Below, piece after piece: positions 1 to 6,615 of a DNA stretch of 35,581 nucleotides. The position numbers and the translations under genes are program-made. This DNA comes from Alphaproteobacteria bacterium. Lineage in GTDB: Bacteria; Pseudomonadota; Alphaproteobacteria; Micropepsales; Micropepsaceae. Each line of letters starts with the position of its first letter. Position 1 is the first letter of the stretch. A model generated the notes under the pieces. The model had not been told where the DNA came from. It did not search any database and was given only the letters and a program-made list of their open reading frames with translations. The stretch spans positions 1-35,581 of the forward strand of contig JAFKFG010000034.1 in the NCBI GenBank assembly GCA_017307355.1. Reading direction: 5' to 3'.

Positions 1-666
1 GATGAAATCGGCGGCGTCTTCCTCGGCGCTGCCGCCGATCTCGCCGATCATGATGATGCTTTCGGTTTCCGGATCGGCCAGCAGCATTTCCAGCACGTCG
101 ATATGCTCGGTGCCTTTCACCGGGTCGCCGCCGATGCCGACGCAGGTGGTCTGGCCCAGGCCCACGGCGGTGGTCTGCGCCACCGCTTCATAGGTGAGGG
201 TGCCGGAGCGCGAGACGATGCCGACCTTGCCGCGGCGGTGGATGTGGCCGGGCATGATGCCGATCTTGCATTCGCCGGGCGTGATCACGCCGGGGCAGTT
301 GGGGCCGATCAGGCGGGACTTGGAGCCGGACAGCGCGCGCTTCACCTTGACCATGTCAAGTACCGGAATGCCTTCGGTGATGCAGACGATCAGCGGGATC
401 TCCGCGTCGATGGCTTCCAGAATGGCGTCGGCGGCGAAAGGCGGCGGGACATAGATCGCCGAGGCGTCCGCGCCGACTTTCTCTTTCGCTTCGCGCACCG
501 TGTCGAACACGGGCAGGCCCAGATGGGTCTGGCCGCCTTTGCCCGGCGTGGTGCCGCCCACCATCTTGGTGCCATAGGCGATGGCCTGTTCGGAATGGAA
601 AGTGCCTTGGCTGCCGGTGAAGCCCTGGCAGATGACCTTGGTGTTCTTGTCGACGAGAATGGACAT
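1..666 (-). CDS. sucD: Succinyl-CoA ligase alpha subunit (partial, C-terminus off the window)
   Basis: This is the ADP/GDP-forming succinyl-CoA synthetase alpha subunit. It binds CoA and carries the phosphohistidine in the TCA-cycle step from succinyl-CoA to succinate. About 222 codons are present, beginning [18 protein letters not shown], the usual SucD N-terminus. Further on are GGTTPGKGG and the IGPNCPG segment. The region with the active-site histidine lies beyond the left edge. The start codon shares one base with the sucC stop (TAATG), so the two are translationally coupled, and GAAGGG about 8 nt upstream serves as ribosome binding site. Family identity is certain; only the C-terminus cannot be judged. 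Confidence 0.97.
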   Translation of the reverse strand, partial: MSILVDKNTKVICQGFTGSQGTFHSEQAIAYGTKMVGGTTPGKGGQTHLGLPVFDTVREAKEKVGADASAIYVPPPFAADAILEAIDAEIPLIVCITEGIPVLDMVKVKRALSGSKSRLIGPNCPGVITPGECKIGIMPGHIHRRGKVGIVSRSGTLTYEAVAQTTAVGLGQTTCVGIGGDPVKGTEHIDVLEMLLADPETESIIMIGEIGGSAEEDAADFI

Positions 667-1835
667 TACTTCGAACCCTTCACGGCCTTGACGACCTTTT
701 CGGCCGCGTCGGCGAGATTGTCGGCGGAGGTGATCGGAAGGCCGGATTTGGCCAGGATTTCCTTGCCCAATTCGACATTGGTGCCTTCCAGGCGAACCAC
801 CAGCGGCACTTTCAGCGAGATTTCCTTCGCCGCGGCGACGATGCCTTCGGCGATGATGTCGCATTTCATGATGCCGCCGAAGATGTTGACCAGGATGCCC
901 TTCACATTGGGATCGCTGACAATGATCTTGAAGGCCGCGGTGACTTTTTCCTTCGACGCGCCGCCGCCCACATCCAGGAAGTTGGCGGGCTCGCTGCCAT
1001 AGAGCTTGATGATGTCCATGGTCGCCATGGCCAGGCCCGCGCCATTCACCATGCAGCCGATCTCGCCATCCAGCTTGATGTAGGAGAGATCGTATTTGCC
1101 GGCTTCGACTTCGGCGGGATCTTCCTCGTCCAGGTCGCGCAGCGCCTGGATGTCCTTGTGGCGATAGAGCGAGTTGTCGTCGAAATTGATCTTGGCGTCG
1201 AGGCAGACGATCTTGCCGTCCTTGGTCACCACCAGAGGATTGATTTCGAGCAGGCTCATATCCTTGGCGACGAAGGCGTCGTAAAGGCTCTTCACCACCT
1301 GGCCGATCTGCTTGACGGCATCGCCTTTCAGCTTGAGCGCGGCGGCGATCTCGTTGCCGATATAGGGCGAGTAGCCCACGGCGGGCTCGATCTGGAAGGT
1401 CTGGATCTTTTCCGGCGTCTTGTGCGCCACTTCCTCGATGTCCATGCCGCCTTCGGTGGAGACGATGAAAGCGATGCGGCTGGTGGCGCGGTCGACCAGC
1501 GCGGAGAGATACAATTCGCGTTCGATCGCCGAGCCGTCCTCGATATAGAGGCGCTTGACCAGGCGGCCATGGGGGCCGGTCTGGTGCGTGACCAAGGTCA
1601 TGCCCAGCATGCGCTCGGCTTCCTTCCTCACATCTTCGATGGATTTGACCACCTTGACGCCGCCGCCCTTGCCGCGGCCGCCGGCATGGATCTGCGCCTT
1701 CACCACCCAGACCGGGCCGGGAAGGCTTTCAGCCGCCTTGACCGCTTCTTCGACCGTGAAAGCGGGTTTGCCGTTGGGCACGGGCGCGCCGAAGCCGCGC
1801 AGGACTTCTTTGGCCTGATATTCGTGAATGTTCAT
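666..1835 (-). CDS. sucC: Succinyl-CoA ligase beta subunit
   Basis: This is the ATP-grasp beta subunit of succinyl-CoA synthetase, which binds the nucleotide and pairs with SucD. It is 389 aa, matching the usual length. It opens [12 protein letters not shown], contains the ATP-grasp segment [17 protein letters not shown] near residue 45, and ends with the ligase-CoA domain (FLDVGGGA, then [12 protein letters not shown]). A GTG two codons upstream (1841) is possible. The ATG at 1835 is preferred because it gives the family-standard N-terminus and leaves AAGG nine bases upstream. The gene is first in a sucCD operon and is transcribed divergently from the PAP2 gene. Confidence 0.97.
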   Translation of the reverse strand: MNIHEYQAKEVLRGFGAPVPNGKPAFTVEEAVKAAESLPGPVWVVKAQIHAGGRGKGGGVKVVKSIEDVRKEAERMLGMTLVTHQTGPHGRLVKRLYIEDGSAIERELYLSALVDRATSRIAFIVSTEGGMDIEEVAHKTPEKIQTFQIEPAVGYSPYIGNEIAAALKLKGDAVKQIGQVVKSLYDAFVAKDMSLLEINPLVVTKDGKIVCLDAKINFDDNSLYRHKDIQALRDLDEEDPAEVEAGKYDLSYIKLDGEIGCMVNGAGLAMATMDIIKLYGSEPANFLDVGGGASKEKVTAAFKIIVSDPNVKGILVNIFGGIMKCDIIAEGIVAAAKEISLKVPLVVRLEGTNVELGKEILAKSGLPITSADNLADAAEKVVKAVKGSK

Positions 1836-1960
1836 GGACACGGACCTTGGGTAGGACGGGGGGGCAAAAACGAGGCGGAGGAGGCCTTACGCGGCCCCCA
1901 ATTGCAAGAGCCTTGTCGCCGCCCCTGCATGGTCTTTTCCCGCAGCAAAACCCAATCTTA

Positions 1961-2980
1961 ATGCGGCCCGGCGAAGCTTCGGGCATGCGTGACGTTCTGC
2001 ATTCGTCCAGGCCTTCGCCCGACCCCGCCGTGCCGGGCAATTTTCCCTTGCTGCTGATTTTTCTCGCGGCAGCGATCGGCTTGATCGACTGTTTCTGGGC
2101 GGTGAAAGCGCCTTTCGCGGTTGATGCGCGCGCGTATGCGATGCTGGCGGCGATCACCGGCCTTCTCTGGGCCGGTGGTTATTTTTATGGCGCTTGGCGT
2201 CCCGCGCCGCGAATATCAGCCATGCTGTTCGGTACGGGTTTTCTGGTCGGGTTCACGGCCGGGGCGAGCGTACTCAACGCCATGTTGCTGACGGTAGCGG
2301 GGCCCCGCATCGACGCGATGCTGGCCAGAACGGATGTTGCCTTGGGATTTGACTGGCCTGCCATGATGCGGGCGATGGCCGACCATCCTGGCCTGCTCAA
2401 GCTCCTCTATCTGGCCTATGGGATTCTGCTGCCGGAGATTGCGTTGGCGGTGGTCGTGCTGGGACTGCTTGGCCGCATTGTGTCGCTTTACCGTTTCGTC
2501 CTGGCAGTCGCGATTGGCGCCCTGATCTGCTTTTTCGTCTGGACCTTGTTTCCATCTTTCGGCGCCATGTCGATCTATCATTTCGATCCCACCTTGGCGG
2601 CACGGCTGGGCGTCCCTGTCGATGGGGCATATGGCGATGCGCTGATCCAGATGTTGCGCGACGGGCCCGGCCGCATCGCGCCGGACAATGTCAAAGGCCT
2701 GATCGGCTTTCCGTCCTACCATGCGGTGCTTGCGCTTTTGCTGATTTGGCATTTGCGCCACGTGCGGGGGCTGCGTTGGCCGGTGTTGGCGGTGAATGCC
2801 CTTGTGATTTTTGCGACGCCGATCGAGGGCGGGCATCATTGGGTGGATGTCTTCGCGGCCGTGCCGATCGCTGCGCTTTCCGTCCTGCTGGCCGGGCGGA
2901 TCTTCCACGGGATCGCCCAAAGAGAAGGGTCGGGAGTTCTGGTCTCCCCCCGCGAAAAGCGAACCGCGCCCGCCGCCTGA
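1961..2980 (+). CDS. PAP2-superfamily integral membrane phosphatase/phosphotransferase
   Basis: This is a polytopic membrane protein of about 339 aa with roughly six hydrophobic segments. It carries two of the acid-phosphatase signature blocks: FPSYH near residue 250 and EGGHHWVDV near residue 290, where the histidines and aspartate would form the phospho-enzyme site. The first PAP2 block (KxxxxxxRP) is not obvious. That pattern resembles the AUR1/inositol-phosphotransferase-like PAP2_3 branch rather than classical PgpB. The substrate is probably a lipid phosphate or phospho-head group at the periplasmic face, which is inferred only. Neither ATG at 1961 nor the in-frame ATG at 1985 has a good ribosome binding site, so the start is uncertain. 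It reads divergently from sucC. Confidence 0.8.
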   Translation: MRPGEASGMRDVLHSSRPSPDPAVPGNFPLLLIFLAAAIGLIDCFWAVKAPFAVDARAYAMLAAITGLLWAGGYFYGAWRPAPRISAMLFGTGFLVGFTAGASVLNAMLLTVAGPRIDAMLARTDVALGFDWPAMMRAMADHPGLLKLLYLAYGILLPEIALAVVVLGLLGRIVSLYRFVLAVAIGALICFFVWTLFPSFGAMSIYHFDPTLAARLGVPVDGAYGDALIQMLRDGPGRIAPDNVKGLIGFPSYHAVLALLLIWHLRHVRGLRWPVLAVNALVIFATPIEGGHHWVDVFAAVPIAALSVLLAGRIFHGIAQREGSGVLVSPREKRTAPAA

Positions 2981-3248
2981 AACGGCTTTCCGCATCCAAT
3001 CTGGAACAATCCGTGCCGGCGCTGTCCGCGGCGGAATCGCGGTTCGTACGGCGTACGGAGTAAAGCATGTGGCCGCCGTCACCGGGCAGGATTTGTTAAC
3101 CATAAAAAACCAGCACCTGGGCATGTTTGTGGATGCTCCCCAGCTTTCTGAAATCCGGGACGGTTTCTTGGCATGCCTCCTGCTGCATGGGGTCCGTGGA
3201 GCGCGCCCGCGTTTCGTTTCGGAGCAGGCGTCAAGGATGTGTGGGGCC
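2981..3248. other. Intergenic region before the PAS protein
   Basis: This 268-base stretch has no convincing gene on either strand. It contains TTAACCAT followed by an A-run at about 3096-3108, which resembles one half of a CtrA-type site, but the second TTAA is missing. The promoter of the downstream PAS-domain gene presumably lies here. Nothing else recognisable was seen. Confidence 0.4.
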
Positions 3249-3956
3249 ATGAAGCATAAGAATTCTCACCTTCTGGTGGGCTATTGGAGCCGCCTTCGGG
3301 CGGGGCGCGAGGTGCCGGATCAGACCGATATCGATCCGCGCGCCATCAAGCGCCTCCTGTCCTATGCCTTTATTTTGGATTGCGAGAACCCGGCGCGGCC
3401 GGCCTATCGCCTGGCGGGGACGGCCCTGTGCGAGCGGTTCGGCTATGAATTGAAGGGCACCGGATTTCTCGGCCACTGGGAAGCCCAATCGAGTCTCTCC
3501 CTGGCGGCGCTGCTGCGCCAATCGCTCAAGCTGCGCCAGCCGATCTGTTTGTCGTCCATCGCGACCACCGCCGAAAGCGGCATGGTGGAGCTGGAGACGA
3601 TCCTGACCCCCATGACCTTCAATGGCGGCGACCCCACCCGCTTCTTTGGCATGGTGCAGATGCTGTCCGATCCTTCGCCGCTACTGGGCCGCACCATCAC
3701 CTATGAAAGATTGATCGGCTCGCAGCTGATCAAGGAAGACGAACCGCTGCCCGATTACGACCAGACCAATCTGCCGCCGCCTCCCGGCCCGGTCATGCGC
3801 TCCCATTCCAAGGCGCCGTATCTGCGCCTGGTGGTCAATCAGGATCATCCCCATCTCTCCGCGTTCGGAAGCGGCGATCTGTTGCAGAAGATGTTCGATT
3901 TCGTCGGCCGGCTCAGCGCCGCCAATACCGACGAGCTGCCGCGCGTCCGCAACTGA
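3249..3956 (+). CDS. PAS_5-type single-domain protein
   Basis: This soluble protein of about 235 aa has no signal peptide or membrane segment. Residues 1-160 resemble the alphaproteobacterial PAS_5 family (PF07310): a short helix with LLVGYWSRLRAG, then IDPRAIKRLLSYAFILD, YRLAGTALCERFGYEL and a closing strand around FFGMVQML. Members of this family are stand-alone PAS proteins, some linked to cell-cycle or polarity signalling in Caulobacter relatives (for example MopJ). No output domain is attached. The C-terminal tail of about 70 residues is rich in Pro, Ser and Asp. The ATG at 3249 was chosen, with AAGG twelve bases upstream; an in-frame ATG at 3237 is an alternative. The family call is from memory of the motifs. 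Confidence 0.72.
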   Translation: MKHKNSHLLVGYWSRLRAGREVPDQTDIDPRAIKRLLSYAFILDCENPARPAYRLAGTALCERFGYELKGTGFLGHWEAQSSLSLAALLRQSLKLRQPICLSSIATTAESGMVELETILTPMTFNGGDPTRFFGMVQMLSDPSPLLGRTITYERLIGSQLIKEDEPLPDYDQTNLPPPPGPVMRSHSKAPYLRLVVNQDHPHLSAFGSGDLLQKMFDFVGRLSAANTDELPRVRN

Positions 3957-3994
3957 TCCATCGCCTTGCAGCGCCCGCTTGAAGCCGCGAGGCT

Positions 3995-4378
3995 TTAAGG
4001 CTGGGGCGTTTGAGGCTGCCGGTTGGGATCCTGGGTCTGGGCCTGCGGATTCTGATGCACGGGATTGTCCACCGGATCGCTGTGCATGATGTCCCGGTTC
4101 ACCGACAGATCGCGTTGCCGCTGCTGCAGATACGGCACTTCATAGCGTTCGATCTGCGTGCGATAGGCCTCGAAGGTCTTTTCATCCTCGGGCGTGCGCT
4201 TGTCGCAGCGTGCCGCCGGCAGATGCGCCTGTTCCTGGCACCACAAATCGAAATTCATGGTTTTGACGTCATAGTTCCTGCCGCCTTGCGCGGAGGCGGG
4301 CGGCACGAAAAAGGCTGCCGTAGCGGCAGCCATGGAAAACACCAGCAGCTTATTCATCGAGTTCATAACACGCAGCAT
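3995..4378 (-). CDS. Small secreted protein of unknown function
   Basis: This is a 127-aa exported protein. After MLRVMNSMNK comes a hydrophobic stretch ending PPASAQ, a clear Sec signal peptide with cleavage expected after ASA. The mature part is hydrophilic. It has a conserved-looking core, MNFDLWCQEQAHLPAARCDKR, containing two cysteines that could form a disulfide, and a Gln/Pro/Asn-rich low-complexity tail from residue 95 onward. Three in-frame ATGs exist (4378, 4366, 4357). AGAAGG lies three bases before the first, so that one is listed. I do not recognise a function. Similar small secreted proteins with a FDxWCxE core seem common in related bacteria, which is recollection rather than a search. 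Confidence 0.72.
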   Translation of the reverse strand: MLRVMNSMNKLLVFSMAAATAAFFVPPASAQGGRNYDVKTMNFDLWCQEQAHLPAARCDKRTPEDEKTFEAYRTQIERYEVPYLQQRQRDLSVNRDIMHSDPVDNPVHQNPQAQTQDPNRQPQTPQP

Positions 4379-4402
4379 AAGCCTTCTGCCGCTCTAGAAG
4401 TA

Positions 4403-4637
4403 CCCCCTCCGGCCTTCGCAGCTTACTTTTGCTCGCCGGCTGATGCCGCCGCGCAATAAGCGCTGCTACGGCCACCTCCCCCACCAGTGCGCTGCGCGCA
4501 CGCGGGGGAGACGGGCCTGGTAATGCTGCAACAAGCGCTAGATCGTCTTGGCCATGACTTTCTGCCCCCGTGCGTGCGCAGCACGCTGACGGGGGAAGAT
4601 GTCTTCCGAAGGCTTGCCTGAGGAAGACAGATGGGGG
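4403..4637 (+). repeat. Structured intergenic element, copy A (four stem-loops)
   Basis: This 235-bp non-coding element is homologous to the reverse complement of 6413-6612 and to part of 12793-12871. Reading plus, four hairpins follow one another. Hairpin 1 has arms GCAGC/GCTGC. Hairpin 2 has CTCCCCC/GGGGGAG with an ACCA/GC internal loop and a GTGCGC/GCGCAC tip. After a linker of about 40 bases, hairpin 3 has CCCCCGT/ACGGGGG with GCGTGC/GCACGC inside and a TG bulge. Hairpin 4 (4600-4629) has TGTCTTCC/GGAAGACA, a GA/GA internal loop and AGGC/GCCT at the tip. The element ends directly against the OmpA-like stop codon. Relative to copy B it carries about 35 extra bases inside hairpin 1. Confidence 0.85.
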
Positions 4638-5621
4638 CTAAGGAAGAATCCCGATAACCGCCCGGCGGTTCTTGGCTTCCTTCACGCCATCTTCGGTGGG
4701 AACGGCGAGGTCGCTTTCGCCTACGCCGCTTACCTGAACGGCCTCGCGGCGGGCCCCCATGTCCACCAGGGCTTCTTTGACGACATTGGCCCGATGCACG
4801 GACAGCCGCTGGTTATGGGCGGCGGAGCCCGACGTATCGGTATGGCCGACCACGGTGATGCGCGACTGGCCGCCGGTGCGGGCGGTGTTGATCACATTGG
4901 TGATCACGGCCAGGTCCTCGGCCGTCAGGGTCCAGGAATCCAGGTCGAAATAGACCGTGTAATCGGCCGGCGCGGGCGGCGGCGCGATGGGGGCGGCGGC
5001 CACGGGCGCCGGGCGCGCCGGGGCGGGGCGTCCCGCATTTTCCAGCGCGACCAGCGACTGGCTGAAGGCGGTGCGGCAGGCCTGGGCATCGCCCGCCAGA
5101 TTGGCGGCGCCACGCTCCATCACCCAGCAATCGTAATCGGCCTGGGCCCGGGCGGCCTGGTCGGGGAAGCCGTCCTTGCCTTGGGCGATGGCGCGAACCA
5201 GGCGGGCGCGCACGCCCTGGATGGTGGCGTCATTGGGCGCAGGCTCGGGGGCGGGTTCTTCCCCCGCCGCGGCCCGGCCCGCTTTTTCCCGGAACGCATC
5301 CACCACGGCATCGGCCGGATTGGCCGGAGCGCTGGAGAAAATATTGGCGATGTCGCTGAAAAAGCCCCCGCTGTTCTCCATCGCCTGCGGCGCCGGCGCG
5401 GCGGCGGCCTGGGCGGCGAGGTCGGTATAATTGCGGAATAGCGCCTGGCTGAAGGGGGAGCCCGACGCGATCACATCCTCGTCGCCCATGCAGCCCGCCA
5501 GGACCAGGCCGGCGCAGAGAAGGGACAGGGAGGCCAGTCGGCGCGGGCCGCGGAAAGAGGCGAAAAATTGCATGAAGGACCCCCAAAACCGGGCAAACCG
5601 GCCAACCTCGGAATGGGACAT
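4638..5621 (-). CDS. OmpA-family lipoprotein (peptidoglycan-associated)
   Basis: This is a predicted outer-membrane lipoprotein of 327 aa. The hydrophobic segment LSLLCAGLVLAGC ends in a lipobox with the acylated cysteine at position 44. A long low-complexity Ala/Pro-rich periplasmic region follows. The C-terminal OmpA domain (about the last 110 residues) has YFDLDSWTLT, VVGHTDTSGS and the closing NRRAVI. The Asp and Arg of these last two motifs normally bind diaminopimelate in peptidoglycan. The start at 5621 is favoured by a very strong GGAGGGAGG eight bases upstream. A later ATG (5573) would give a shorter, more typical lipoprotein leader. It is transcribed divergently from the PilZ gene and probably tethers the envelope. 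Confidence 0.88.
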   Translation of the reverse strand: MSHSEVGRFARFWGSFMQFFASFRGPRRLASLSLLCAGLVLAGCMGDEDVIASGSPFSQALFRNYTDLAAQAAAAPAPQAMENSGGFFSDIANIFSSAPANPADAVVDAFREKAGRAAAGEEPAPEPAPNDATIQGVRARLVRAIAQGKDGFPDQAARAQADYDCWVMERGAANLAGDAQACRTAFSQSLVALENAGRPAPARPAPVAAAPIAPPPAPADYTVYFDLDSWTLTAEDLAVITNVINTARTGGQSRITVVGHTDTSGSAAHNQRLSVHRANVVKEALVDMGARREAVQVSGVGESDLAVPTEDGVKEAKNRRAVIGILP

Positions 5622-5628
5622 ATAACCT

Positions 5629-5637
5629 GCCTCCCTC
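5629..5637 (-). promoter_or_regulatory. Strong Shine-Dalgarno deciding the OmpA-like start
   Basis: On the minus strand GGAGGGAGG lies about eight bases before the ATG at 5621. The alternative ATG at 5573 has only a G-run in front of it. This supports a lipoprotein with an unusually long basic and aromatic N-region before its hydrophobic core. Confidence 0.6.
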
Positions 5638-5780
5638 CGCCCGTTAAGACGGTTGGGGACCCGAAAGCGGCAAATTCCGGGGGAGATTGGCGTTCGGTAA
5701 CCATCTGTTGACGACACCGCCGTAAAAATACCCGCACAACTGCGATCCGGGATCGGTCTAAAAATGGCGTGGCGCTGGCA

Positions 5781-6401
5781 ATGACGGAAAGCGAGCCCGC
5801 TTTAATCCAGGCCCGTGCCGAACGCCGGCGTTTCCGCCGCGTGCGCATCGACCTGCCGGGACGCCTCTTCACGCCAGCCGACGGCAAGGAAGCCCATTGC
5901 CAGATCCGCGACCTGTCGCCGGGCGGCGCCGCCATCGCTTGCGAGATGCTGCCCGAGCCGGGGACCCAGGTGATCCTGTATGTCGACGGCTTCGGCCGCT
6001 TCGAAGGCCAGGTGATGCGGATGGACGATTCCAGCTTCGGGGTGCTTTTCGCCTGCACCGCCTTGAAGCGCGAACGCACCGCCGAGCAGCTGACCTTGTT
6101 CCTCAACAAGGACATGGTGGACGAGACGGTGATGCGCCGTCACGAGCGCACCAGCCAGAAGGGCTTCGCCAAATTCACCCGGGCCGACGGGCAGATCGTG
6201 CATTGCGAAGTGATGGATATTTCCGCCAGCGGCGTGTCGCTGAAGACCGACATACGTCCCGCGATCGGAGAATTCGTGCTGATCGCCCAGATGGCCGGCC
6301 GCGTCGTCCGCCATCACGAACAGGGCATCGGCATCGAGTTCGTGGGCCAGGACAAGCTGGCGCCCGCGGAACCGGCCGCCAAGTTAAACTTAGTTAGATA
6401 A
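5781..6401 (+). CDS. Tandem PilZ-domain protein (probable c-di-GMP receptor)
   Basis: This cytoplasmic protein of 206 aa contains two consecutive PilZ domains. The first has the arginine cluster RRRFRR (15-20) and DLSPGG (44-49). The second has RRHER (119-123) and DISASG (146-151). These match the RxxxR and (D/N)xSxxG signatures that bind c-di-GMP, so both sites look intact. No enzymatic or membrane segment is attached. The start is probably the ATG at 5781; a GTG at 5769 would add four residues, and neither has a strong ribosome binding site. It is divergent from the OmpA-like lipoprotein. The GGDEF-EAL protein of this window (17036-18775) could set the ligand level, which is inference. Confidence 0.9.
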   Translation: MTESEPALIQARAERRRFRRVRIDLPGRLFTPADGKEAHCQIRDLSPGGAAIACEMLPEPGTQVILYVDGFGRFEGQVMRMDDSSFGVLFACTALKRERTAEQLTLFLNKDMVDETVMRRHERTSQKGFAKFTRADGQIVHCEVMDISASGVSLKTDIRPAIGEFVLIAQMAGRVVRHHEQGIGIEFVGQDKLAPAEPAAKLNLVR

Positions 6402-6412
6402 CCCTTTTATTT

Positions 6413-6612
6413 CCCCCCATCTGTCTTTCTCGGGATGAACCCTCGAAAGACATCTTCCCCCGTTAGGCCTTCGGCCACGGGGGAAGAAAGCTAGAGCCCA
6501 GACAATCTGGCGCTTGTTGCATCGTTCCCAGGCCCGCCTCCCCCGCGTGCGCGTTAGCGCACTGGTGGGGGAGGTGGCCGTAGCACCGATTAGGTGCGAA
6601 GGCCGGAGGGGG
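6413..6612 (-). repeat. Structured intergenic element, copy B (inverted relative to A)
   Basis: This 200-bp non-coding element lies between the convergent PilZ and glutamate dehydrogenase genes. Read on the minus strand it matches copy A. Hairpin 1 is GCACC/GGTGC. Hairpin 2 is CTCCCCC/GGGGGAG with an ACCA/GC loop and GTGCGC/GCGCAC. Hairpin 3 is CCCCCGT/ACGGGGG with GGCC/GGCC and a TA bulge. Hairpin 4 is TGTCTTTC/GAAAGACA with a GA/GA internal loop and GGG/CCC. Stems differ from copy A but stay paired, and the linker between hairpins 2 and 3 is almost unchanged. It starts three bases after the dehydrogenase stop codon and may also act as a bidirectional terminator. Confidence 0.85.
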
Positions 6613-6615
6613 AAA

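Noticed and set aside
3957..4010. Terminator between the PAS protein and small secreted protein genes
   Set aside because: AAGCC/GGCTT forms only a five-pair stem and lacks a T-run, so it is not convincing in either direction.
4599..4637. Beginning of a plus-strand gene across the repeat element
   Set aside because: The frame starts in hairpin 4 and runs antisense through the OmpA-like gene. It has no ribosome binding site and a biased composition.
5692..5707. Possible CtrA box between the OmpA-like and PilZ genes
   Set aside because: GTAACCATCTGTTGAC matches TTAA-N7-TTAAC at only seven of nine fixed positions, which is too weak without binding data.
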